Assembly: GCA_016858145.1 (NCBI GenBank)
Contig: JAEHOE010000154.1
Location: 219,521-283,520, forward strand
DNA: 64,000 nt
Reading direction: 5' to 3'
Source: Edaphochlamys debaryana
Lineage: Eukaryota; Chlorophyta; Chlorophyceae; Chlamydomonadales
In this document: piece by piece, positions 11,601 to 23,600 of the stretch
Layout: the number at the start of each line of letters is the position of its first letter
Position numbering within the stretch: the first letter of the stretch is position 1
Made by a program: the position numbers and the translations under genes
The notes under the pieces: generated by a model
Databases searched by the model: none
The model's input: only the letters and a program-made list of their open reading frames with translations
Told to the model about the DNA's origin: nothing

Positions 11601-14600
11601 GAAGGACCTGGGGGAGATTAGCAGGTAGCAGGAGCTTTGCTTGGTAGTCAGGATGGCAGGGGCATCGTTAGGAAGGACTGGCAGCTGGCGCTAGCGGGAC
11701 GGAGAGCCCACGTGTTGAGTCTGCTGAGGAGGGCTGAAGGCGCAAGGGTGAAGAGGCACTGCCCCGCCCCTCTGCCCCCGCGCAGTCATCAACGCGGAGG
11801 GCACCATCATGATGGTCAGCCAGGTACGACAAGTTGTACGGCAAGCAAGCGCGCATCAAACTCACCCGCCCAGCCTTGGCCCCGTGGCTCCCTTCCCTTC
11901 ACAATGCCGCCCTCGCCCTCGCTTGTCGCACCTCCGCCCTGCAGCTCACCTTCGCCCTTCGCCCCTTACCGTGCCCCCACCATTCCTCTCCTCCCCCCCC
12001 AGGCCGTGCAGGGCCTGTTCGGCTACCCCAAGGCCGAGCTGGAGGGCGCCGCCGTGAGCCTGCTCATGCCGCAGCCCTTCAGCCAGCGCCACCCCTCCTA
12101 CCTTCAGCGCTACGTCGCCACCGGGGAGGCGCGAATGCTGGACAGCGTGCGGGAGGTGGTGGCCATGCACAAGGTGGGGGGAGGCGGGGGCTGAAGGGGG
12201 AGGAAGGCGTGTGTTTCGTGTACATGCACCCGTGTGCATGCTGGACAGCGTGCGGGAGGTGGTGGCCATGCACAAGGTGGGGGGAGGCGGGGGGTGGAGG
12301 GGGAGGAAGGCGTGTGTTTCGTGTACATGCACCCGTGTGCATGCTGGACAGCGTGCGGGAGGTGGTGGCCATGCACAAGGTGGGGGGAGGCGGGGGGTGG
12401 AGGGGGAGGAAGGCGTGTGTTTCGTGTACATGCACCCGTGTGCATGCTGGACAGCGTGCGGGAGGTGGTGGCCATGCACAAGCAAGGTGGGGGGAGGCGG
12501 GGCGGCGGGGGGCGGACTGAGGGTCAGGAAAAGTGTGTTCTGCGGGGCGTGGCATCTGCGCGCATGGTGTTCGGTAGGTGCGAGGGAAGCGGCGGGTGAG
12601 AAGGTGAACTGGGCTGTGAGTTCTTGGCAGGTGCTTATGGTAGGGGCCGCTAACTCCCCAACAACCCGCACGCCCTGCCTTCCTGCCTGGCCCCATCCCC
12701 ACAGGACCGCTACGTCTTTCCCATGTCCCTGTGCGTCACCAAGCTCAGCGGAGTCGGCACAGACAGGTGGGTGCTTAGAGCGGGATGGGCCTGCTGCGTA
12801 TCGCCTTCTCCTGGCCCCCTCGCCCCCCGCCGCCGTCCCCCTGCGTCCTGGCCCCCAGCCATACGCCCCACCTAGCCCACCCCTGATCACACCCCGCCAT
12901 ACTCTCCCCGCCCACGCCCACGTCCACGCCCGCAGCATCTTCCTGGCGGTGGCGAGGCCCCTGCCGCCCAACGCCAACGTCATGCGCGCCTGGATGGCGC
13001 CCAACGGCGTGTTCCTGTGCGGCGACCAGAGCTTCGCATCGCTGGTCGGCATGCCGGAGGGAGAGCTGGTGAGGCGCCGGGGCCCAGCCTTGACTGGAAC
13101 GGGTTTCATGGGTCGAGATAGAGACAGAGTTGGCTGGCGGTAGGGGCAGGTAGAGGGCGCGGGTAGAGGTTTCAGCAGATTGACGGCAAGCGGGTGAGGA
13201 CGGAGGAGAAGAAAGAGGGAGAGACCGGTCGAGCAGATTGATGCTTGCGAGTGCGCGGAGGATAGGTCTGGGTGAGGTGAGGGCCAGGGGCGTCCGGTGG
13301 CTGGCGGACGCGTTTGCATGACGCAGTGCACGCCAGTGCGGCCCCGCCGGCCCACACCCCACTCTACCAAGGCTTCCCTGGCGTCGGCGCGATCCCGCTC
13401 AGCAACCCCGCTCTACACCCCCTTGCTCCCCACCAGGTCGGGCGCACGCTGTCGGCGCTGGTCGTGGACAACGGCGACGGCGAGTCCGTCACCGCCGATG
13501 CCCTGCTGGAGCAGTGCCGCGACGCCTCCTACGTGCAGCTAGCGGGCGGGGCGCTCAGCTTCCGGCTGCGCCTGCTGCACCGCTACCTGGACCCCGTGCC
13601 ATGCGAGGTGGCGGTGACGTCCGCCGGCACCGACGCGCAGCGCATCCTGGTCCTCAACTGCCGCCGCACGGACGGGCTGTCAGGCAATATCATGGTGGTG
13701 GATACGCGCATGAAGATCCGCTTCGCGGCGGCGGGCGTGGCTTCCATGCTGGGGTACGGCATGCGCAAGTGAGCGGGGGACGGATGGAAGAGGTGGTCGG
13801 AGATTCGTGCATGCATGCGGGTTGTGCGGGTTGGGAGGCGGCTGCGACGGTAACTCTGGCAACTCGGGCACCCCTCATAACTCTGGCAACTCGGGCACCC
13901 CTCATAACTCTGGCAACTCGGGTGCCCCTCATAACTCTGGCAAGTCGGGTGCCCCTCATAGCTCTGGCAACTCGGGCACTCGGAAACTCGGGTTGGGTAC
14001 TTGGGTTGGCTAGCCAGCTGAAGGGCGGGGCTGCTCCCACCCCGCTGGCCGCCGCATCGGGGTGTGGTGGCGGCCCCAGCAATGGCCAGAGGGCTGCTGG
14101 CCGGACATGAGCGATCCAGCGGCGCGGCAAGGGGCATCCTCACGGGGCACTACCGTACCGTACTTAGATGTCGCTTGCTCACCCCCCCCCCTCGCTCTCG
14201 CCCCCGCGACCCCCCCTTCCAGGCTCACCACCATGCAACTCGACCAGCTCCTGCCGGCGCCCTACAACACGCTGCACGCGCGCTGGCTCAAGGTGGGGCG
14301 GTGTCGGCCGATCCAGCAGACTATCCATGCGCACAAGGCCCCCACCTCTGTGGGGCGGCAGGTGGCTGCGCCTCCCCCCACCTCTCCACAAATACCCCAG
14401 ACCCTCCCCGCTTGTCCAGTATGCCATGCGCATAGGCCGCAACTCCTGACCTCTTCCTGAACAGGGCGTTCGTCACGTGCTCCTCCCCACCCCTCCCCGC
14501 ACGCGCAGGACCCGCCCATGGTGGTCCCCCCCACGTCCTGCCGCGCCGGCATGACCGTCAGCCTGCTCAACGACTCGTCCACCCCCGTGCCCGTGCGACT

Positions 14601-17600
14601 CATGGTCAAGTGCAACATGTCGGACGCAAGCAACTCCATGGGCACCTACCACATCGTGCAGGTACGGTGTGTACGTACCGCGCGTACGACATGTACGACA
14701 CGCCAGGGGGCATGCACGCACACACTGCGCCTCAGCACGTTGCGTGCACACACCAACGGCTACCGCTCCATCGCCCGCACGTACGTACGTGCAGATCGAC
14801 CGTGCCGCGCCGGGCGAGGACCTGGATGAGAAGCGGTTGGTGCTGACCGCCGACCTAAACGGCCGCGTCCGACACATCTCGCGCCCCGCCTCGGAGCTGT
14901 TCGGCTTCCCCGCGCGCGAGGTCATGGGCCGCAACCTATGCGACTTCGTGGACATCTTCGCCGAGTGGCGCGAGCGCAACGGCGAGTCGCAGCTGAGCCT
15001 GCTGTTCCTGGCCCTGCTGGACAAGGAGCAAGAAACGCCGGGTGAGCGCTAGCACCAGTTCCGCTATCCACCTAAGTGGCTTGAATGCTTGCTACTGAGG
15101 TGGCTGGATGGTCCCTGGGCGGGGTATTACGTGCGTCCGCGGGAGAGGGTCGGGGGTAGAACGAGGATCCAGGCGGGGCTGGCTTTGTTAAAGGGAGACG
15201 AATGAAGAGGGAAGCTGAGGGCAAATACGGCACGGGGCTCGAGGCTGCGTGTGCGGATCATGGCTCAAGCCTGGCGCGGGGCTCAAGCTCCAGGGACTGC
15301 ATGGCCGCGGCCCCAGCTCGGACTTCTGAAGCGCATCCTGTATGTGGTTTGCTGCCCCGCAGGCTCCTCCTGGCGTGTCCGTGTCCAGGAGCCCACGCCC
15401 TCTGGCGGCCGCCTGCCCGACCTGGCCGGCGGTGGGGCGGCAGGCGGCGGCAAGGCGCCAGTGTCCCGGTCCGCGTGCATGCAGGTGCGGCGTACGGCGT
15501 ACGGCAGGGGCCTGGCCTCCCCCCCACCCCACGAGCACGTTGCACCAGCTGACTTCCCTGAATGCTATCGGCTGACGCTCCTGCACCCGCCCAACCTTGC
15601 TGCGAGCAGGTCGAGGTCAGCGATGAGACGCACCTCGGCGACGGCCAAGCCCACGACGACAACGACCCGCACGCCACCGGCCACACCAGCCATGACCACG
15701 ACGACGCACTCAGCACCGCCTCCAGCGGCATCCTGGCGACCCACATCCATGTGGTGCTGTGGCGCCGGGACCTGCTGACCGGGGTGCTGGAGCTGGACGG
15801 GGACATGGTGGTGCGGCGGGCCAGCGTGATGGCGGGACTCATATCGGGCGTGCCGTCGGCGTCCATGGTCAAGAAGCCGCTGTACCAGTGAGTGATGGCT
15901 GGTTAGGGTTGGACCATGCATGCGGGTTACTGCTCGGGGTTACTGCGGCATAGGCCTGTTGGTTGGGTCAGGAACTCTGGATAGGGCACGAGGGCTGTGA
16001 TGCATGCATGCGTCTCGCTCCGTCCACTGCACGCGGTGCGTGCTGCAGCCAAGCTGAGCCTGAGGCTCGCTCGTAGCAGTTGCCGTACGCTCCGCCGTCC
16101 TCGCCCCGCAGTTTCCTGGACCTGCCCCGCGGCCCGGACACCAAGTGGGAGGACCTGGCCGCCGCGGGTCAGAAGCACAAGAAGTCGGCGATGAAGAGCG
16201 GCGCGGTCCGCGGCACCGTCAGCCCGGTCATCCCGCTGATCGGACCGCACCCCGACATGGGCAACATGCGCCTCCTCCTGCAGGTGTGTGTGCCGTGCCG
16301 TACATGCTCCTGCCGTACATGTTCCTGCCGTACTCGCTCTGCGCTTCCCTTGCAAGTCTTGCAACCCCTGCCGCGCCCACCGCCGCACGCTGCACTTGAG
16401 CCCCTCCCACGTTCCACCTGCACCACATTTTACAACAGGGCGTCACAACTCTCGCTCCCGGCGGCAAGGCCAAGACCACCGTGATGCTCCACCCCGACAC
16501 CGCCTTCACGGGCGCCCGGGCCAACCTCATGCGAGTGCTGAGGCTGGACGGCAGCGGGGAGGCCGACGCTCGGGGGGCGCGCAGCGGCCGGCGACCCACA
16601 TCGGCCGCCACCACGGCGACCCACATCGATGCGGACAAGGGGCGGGGCGAGGGCAGGGAGCACAAGGGCGGGGACAGGTCGGCGGACGAGGGCGCGGGCT
16701 CACGGGACCGGGACGCGGGCGACGACGAGGAGAAGGGGCAGGGGCAGGGGGAGGAGAGCGGCGACGAGGGCAACGTGAGCGAGGACAGCGGGCCCCGCGC
16801 CCAAGACGAGCGACCCGACAGCCCCGCCACGCACGAGGCGGCTGCGCTCCATCGACAAGCCACCAGCCGCTCCGACTTCGTGGCTCAGGTGGGCAGAGCT
16901 CTCGGTCACGGAAGCGGGTGCTCCGGCGGTTGTTTTGGATGGGTGGACTTGCTTGGAGGAGGGCGGGCAGAGGCTCGGTAGAGCCGGGGCGGTTGGAGCA
17001 CAAGGCTGGGCAGCTGCATGTGGCTGAGCTGGCTGCCCTGATGAGCAGCACAGCGCTAACCCCGCCCGCCCGTGCCGCTCCCAACCCGCCGTACGTGTGT
17101 CCAGTGGGTCCGCACCCTAACCAACAAGAACAGCGGCGCGCTGGAGCGCCCCGGCTCAACCGATGGCGGCGGCGGCGGCCCCGCCGCTGCGCCGCCGCCA
17201 CAGCACAGCCGCAGCGGCGTCAGCGACCGGTCGGCGGCCGGCATCTTGGCCCTGCCCCTGTCCAAGAAAGCCTCGGGTCTGGACTCGCAGCCACAGCAGG
17301 CGGCTGCGCAGGGCTCGCGGCGGCGTGACAAGGCTGGCGCTACTGCGCTGAGCGGCATTCCGGAGGACGCACCCCTGGATGAGGCTGACATGGGGCTAGG
17401 GCCGGGGAGGAGCCCTGGCGGGGACGGCGGGCCCGAGGACAAGGACGGGGCCAAGTGGGAGAAGGCCAGCGAGGGGGGCGACTCCAGCGCGGATGGCAGC
17501 CAGTCGGCCAGCGGCATCTCCAGTGAGTGGGTGGGGCTGTGCGGGGCCGATCGGGGCGGAGAGCCCAGGTTCCCTGGTTTCTGGCTGGCCGTACGGGGCT

Positions 17601-20600
17601 CAAGTATCAGGTGCGGTTTTGTTCCGGGCCAGGCCAGGCCACAACGAGGGGCTGCTACTCCCTCTCCCAGCATGCCTGTGGCGCCGCGGTGTGCACGCCC
17701 CAATCCCAGGCTCCCTCGAACCCACCCTTAACCCGGCCTCGCTCGCAGGCGTGACGGGCGGCGATGCCTCCTCCGTGAGTGAGTTCATGGTGGATGCGCG
17801 CCGGGGCCGGCTGCTCAAGGCACTCAACAAGGTCATCCTGGTAAGGGGAGGGAGGGAGGGAGGGGAGGGGAGGGCTTATGGGGTAGCTAGGTCACCCTGG
17901 TGAGTGCGAGGGGTCCGGTCTAGGCGGCCCCGAGATGCCAACATGACAACATACAGCATCACTGCGCTATGGCAGCCCTGCCGTGCGGTTTCCATTTGAA
18001 AGGGTCTTCGTGCCCGTCCTGGACCCAACCTTCCCTGTCATCCCGGCCCTCCGTCCACCCCTCAGGGCGCGTACCTCACCACACCGCTCCAGCGCCTGCG
18101 GTACCACTCGTACGTACTGCTCCTGGCCATGCTGATCACGCACGCGGTACGGAGCGGTTGGGCTGGGCTGGAAGGGGGCCGCCGGCGGCCCCCCTTCTCG
18201 AGCCTTCCACCAGTCCTTCATTCCTGACGGACAGATAGCCCCGAGCCCACCCTGCTCCCCGGCCTCGCTACTGCGGGCCCAATGCCCGGCGTCAGCAGGG
18301 CTCCGCCCCTACCGCCAACAGCGCATGCGTGCCTGACATTTCGCATCCTCCTTAGCCCCACCCCAATCCTCACTCATCCTCCACCCCCTCCGCCGCCCTC
18401 CGCCAGGTGTGCTACGTGCTGCTGCTCCGCACGCTGGAGGGGGAGCGTGTGTCGGTCTACATGGTGGACCGCCAGGCGCAGGTGGGGGCGTGCGTGCGGG
18501 GCGGTGTGAGTGGGTCAGTGAGTGAGTGAGTTACGGCATGGCCGCCTCCCTGGAGGGCGGACAGGCGGGCGCAGGCGCGGGTATGGGTAAAAGGGAATGA
18601 GCGTATGGGTGAAAGGTGTGGAAAAGGCGAGAACAGTGCCGGAGGGCCGCCTGTATGGTGCACAGACCGGCGCTAATTGTCTGGGGCTGTGTGGACGGGA
18701 AGGGCTGTGCTGGTATATATGGGTGGGTTTCAGGGGGCCTGATCGAGCCATGCTTGACAGCAGCACTCTGGATCCTCCCCCCCGGCCCGGTCAGGCGATG
18801 GACCGCTCGCAGCTCATTCTGTGGCGAGCGATGATGGTGAGCAGGCGGGCGGGTGCTACAGCAGGGCCGCGCAGGCAGCAATGCACTCAATGGCTTGGGG
18901 GCTGCCCAGCGTAGCCTTAGGTTGGGCGGTGTAGGGCCCGGCGCCCTCCCAATGTATGCATATCCCCGTTCCAGCTTCCCCCGCCTCACCCACGACGCAC
19001 GCACGAACGTACCGGTACTCTGCACACAGCCCCCCGCCCGCGACCCACCTTCCGCCCCGCACCCCACTCCCCATCCGCCTGCCTTTCCACCCCACAGGGC
19101 AGCTACTGCGAGCGCAAGAACGTGACGGACAAGAGCAGCGCCTGCTCCAACAACATGCAGTACACGCTGGACAAGTGAGCGCCGGGGCCTGGAATGGATG
19201 GGGGAATGGGCGTGCTGTTGTCTGAGGCTTCGCAGGCTCGCACAGCACAGCACAGCACAGCACAACGAAGGCCCACAAGGGCCCAAGCTGGGGCCACAAG
19301 GGCCGGCCCAAGCTGCCCCGCAAACTCGAAACCGGCTCGAGATTCCCGTTGCCACCTCCTCCCACCTCGCTCCCGCCGCCTCCCCCTTCCACCCCTTCCT
19401 TGTACCCCTCCCCATCCTCCCCCCCAGGCTGACTGAGAACATCAAGGTCATGGAGGCCTTCCACCAGGGCGTGTACCTGGGCATCGAGAAGCAGCAGAAG
19501 CTGGAGCCGGAGGTGTACAGGTGCGTGCGGGGGGCGGGGGGGGGAGGATGTGTGGGCGGGGGGTCGGGAGTGTGGGCCTAGGAGACCAGGCCAGGCGCAG
19601 GAGGCGGGGTCTGGGCAGGAGCGGGGTGGCGGCGCCCTCCCTGATAAGGCAAAGGAAGCTTGTGCTGTAGAGGAGGGCGGGCAAGTGTGACACCGTACGC
19701 TTCAGACCGCACCCCTCCTGACCTTCACTCTCTCCTGGCTGCCACAGCATCTGGACGGAGAAGGCCCTACCCTACTCCATGTGAGCAGTGCGGCTTTGAG
19801 TGGGACATGGGGGGAGGAGAGCAGGCTGACTGCCCCGCACGCGGCTCGCAGAGCAAGGCAGCTGGTAGCTGGCAGTGCCCAGACGCTCATCACGAGGTGT
19901 GCACCACCTTTCCTCACTCCCCCGCCCTTCTTCCCCGCCCACCGCAGCTTTCTGGACACTCACCCCCGCATGGTCATGAACGACACTGCCGGTGGGTCCC
20001 TTGTCTCGCACACCTGCCTCCTTTACCGGTACCCGTTATGTGCACCCGGCCCACCCAGCGCACGGCAAGCCGGCAGGCCCTCAGGCAGCCTGGCCTGTAC
20101 GTACCCTTGAGCGTGCCCATGCGAGGCCCTGGTGGAGGACCCTGATTTGCCGTACATGCTCGCCGTACCTGACCGTACGCACCCTGCTGCTGTGCCCACC
20201 CCCGGCCGCGCAGGCGTGTGGCAGCTGGGCAACCGCTTTATCGCGGCGGCCCGAGAGACGCTCTACTACCTGCCCCGACTCAAGGACACGTACAAGTGAG
20301 CAACGAGCAGGCCCTTGGCCAGCAGGCGGCCACCAGCAAGCCCTCAGCCGCGGCCCGGCGCCTGCCTAGGCCCGACCTCACCTCATCAGCCCCCTTCCCT
20401 TGCCACCCCTACTACCGGTAGCCTCCTGATCCTTGACCCGTTCTGCGCCTCCACCCGCCCGACCCTCCGCAGGTTCCACCGCACCTCGGACTTCCTCATC
20501 ACTAACGGCCTGGGGCCCCTGTTCCAGGGCTACGCGGCCTCCCTGGAGCTCCTCGTGACGGCCGCCTGGGAGTCCATCGGCCGCCTCCGAACCCGTGAGT

Positions 20601-23600
20601 TTAGTCCGACTGACTCTGCAGGCAGGCAGGCAGGGCAGGGGCGCAGCATGAGCCAGGCCGCTGATGGCGCTCGTAAGCACGGGCATGTGTGCTGGGGGGC
20701 TGACTGCGGCCCAACCCCGTTTCGGGCATGGATGGATGGACACGTGTCCTTAGCTACCTTGAAATGTGTTAGTTCCTCTTTCGCCAGCTCATCCTCCCAC
20801 CCACCCACCCGGAACCCCGGCCCCAGAGATGCTGGCGCTGCTGATCATAGAGGCGCTCATCATCCAGCTGGCAGCCACGATCTACGAATGGATCCTGGTG
20901 GATCGACTGGAGGTGGGGCGGATCCAGGGACGGGAGGATGGGGACGGCCCCCGGAGCACCTTCAATGTGCTGTTTACGCGTGGGTGCAGCCTAGGGCGGC
21001 GGCGGCGCAAGCAAGGTTTCTGGACGGCCAACCGAGAGGCCGCCGAGGGACAAACAGCCGGAGAGGTCAATTCATGCATCGTCCTGCCCACCTCCACCCC
21101 ACCATGACCGTGTGCGTTCCCCACGCCCACCCCACCTCACCCCCCGCAGCGGGCCCGTGTGCTGGGCATCCTGGCAATGCTGGGCCTGCCGGGGCCCGTG
21201 CTGCGCGCGCTGGCCACCAAGGAGGTCAAGGTGCGGCGGGGGGTTGGGGTTTGAGGGCGGGGCTGCATCCACCTGGCGGGTCAGGGCGAGGCGGGGATGC
21301 ACGAGCTCGACGGGGAGGGTTGGGGAGGGAAGGGCTGTGGTGGGCGGATGCACCCACCCCGTGTTGCGTCCCGCGGGCCGGTCTCCGACGCTGTGCCTGC
21401 GCTCTGTCCGCACCGCACGCACCGCACGCAGATCGTGGACGATTCGGACGACGAAGATGACGACAGGGACGAGCTGGAGGAGGACGAGCAAGGCGGGGGC
21501 GGCAAGGAGGCCGCCAAGCCCAAAGCCCAAGGAGGAGGAGACACAGCGCCCAGTGCCCACATCGCCGCCAATCCAGGCCACGGTAGTGGTGGCGAGGGCG
21601 CGTCCGCGGCCAAGCCTTCTGCCCACATACAAGAGGAAGACGACGAGGAGCCAATGCCTGTGGGGAAATTTGCGGCGGCGGCAGCCGGGGACGGGCCCGT
21701 CAAGGCGCTGACAGGGCTGCCGGCGGGGGGCAGCGGCAGTGGGCGGCTGGTGTTTGCGGCCGGCACCAAGGACGAGCAGGTGTGTGGGTGTGGGTGTGGG
21801 CGTGGGCGTGGGCGTGGGCGTGGGTGTGGGTGTGGGTGTGGGTGTGGGCGTGAGCGTTAGCATGGCGAGGGAGCATAGATCCGTCCACCCAGGAAGCTCG
21901 TCGGCGCTGCTCCGGCCAGGGCACGAACCCGTTTATGCCACGTCAACCCAGCCCTCTCTGTCGCTTACCAAACGTCACCGCGCTGCCTCGCCGTCCGCAT
22001 GCAGGACCTGACGGCCGCTGGCGGAGCCGGGCTTGGAAAAAAGCGCTCGGGCGGCCTTCTGCAGCGGCTGCGGGGCCGCAGCGGCAAGGCGCACGCGCAC
22101 CGGCGGACGGGCGGCATGGTGACCGTCGGCGGGCGCGTGCTCGTCCGCTCGTACGGCACGATCGCGCGGTTCATGGTGGGCGCAAGCAGGGCATGAGTGG
22201 GCTGAGCGCGGGCCCGGGTGGGCCGAGAATGATGCCTCATGGGGCGGCTTGCTTCACACCAGGAATGGACGCATGCATCCACCGGGTGTGCCTCCAGCAC
22301 CGTACCGTAGGGCCCTCCGGGCGGAGGACGCTAGGCGCGATAGGACCCCAGCAAGCAAGTAAAGCAAGCCTTGCGTTAACCCATGTATGTGTCTCGCAGA
22401 TCCCGTTTGTGATGTGGAACGCCGCCGTCATTGCGGTGTACGCCGTGTCACTGGTGCTGCTGGCGGGCATGCAACAGCCGCTGGCGTCTCTCAACATGGC
22501 CTCACACGTGAGCGGACGCACCGAGCGAGCTCGCTAGAGCACAACACGTCGAGGAAGCTGATAGCCAGATTGCTGAGGAGTCTAGAGAAGCGGGGCTTAG
22601 CGGCGGGCTGGACGGGTGGGAGGGGAGGGCCATGGGGGGCGGGGGCCCCCGCCCTAGGGACGCTGTCTTGGCCCCGTCTCGATCTGGACACACCCATCCG
22701 CCCTCTCCACCAGGTCATATTCCGGTACAACCGGCTCCGTGCCTACGCCTTCGGACTGGTTTCACAGGCAAGCATCTGGGCCTCACCCGTCTGCAGCGCC
22801 ACCGCCTCAACAGCGGGACGACATGCCATTCCCAGCCCCGTATTCTCTTCCATCTACAGTCACCATTGGCGCCCGAGGTTCATGCCGCGTCACATGATGC
22901 CCCCTCTTTCCCTTCCACACGTCGTGCTTAACACTTCCACCTCACCCCTTATTTGTCCCCGCGCCTTGCCCTCGCGCAGGACACGGCGGCCGACCAGGCC
23001 CGCTGGCGCGCGCCCCTCATGTACGAGCTGGACCTCTTCGAGTCCGAGTACGACACCATGCTGTACGGCGGCCGAGCGCTGTCGCAGGTCAACAGCGTTG
23101 ACAAGACCGTCGTTCCGGCGGCGACCTTTGACTCGGTCAACGTTGCCGGTGAGCTGTCGCGCACGTGGCTCCACGCACTTCCCCAATGGATCCTGGCGAA
23201 CCTCCCTCCGTCCGGCTAATGTTTGCGGGGCAGGTCATCGGTTGCGACCTGTTGCGATGCTGGCGCGCCCCATCCTTGCCGCTGCACACCGCTCACCGCA
23301 CATGGCGGCCGCTCTCACCCTGCCCCCCGGCCCCCGCACTCCGCCGACCCACAATTTGGGCACCGCACCACCGGCCCCCAACCGCAGATGCGTTCTTCCG
23401 CCAGAAGAGCTGCTACCGCTTCAACACCTCGCTGTGCTTCAAGCCTGGCGAGAAGTACTACACGGCGAGTAATCTGCTGCCGGGCCGTGCGTTATCTGCA
23501 TGCACGTACCGTACTGCCTGGCGCTCAACAGCCGTTGCTCCCCTCTCCTACACGCGCGCCGTCCTTCACTCGCCGTGCCCTCTCCCTGCCTCCCTCCTCC

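Noticed and set aside
11946..13370. 474-codon minus-strand frame across the PAS region
   Set aside because: It reads the reverse of the 103 bp minisatellite and of real plus-strand exons. It is His/Thr/Pro repetitive and absent of any family motif; the plus strand has a frame-consistent exon chain.
13852..13980. Possible CRISPR-like array
   Set aside because: The units are contiguous 27 bp tandem copies with no unique spacers, and it lies in an intron of a nuclear gene.
20315..21460. 381-codon plus-strand frame
   Set aside because: It crosses several introns of the TmcB-like gene in changing relation to the true frame, and its composition is GC-driven.
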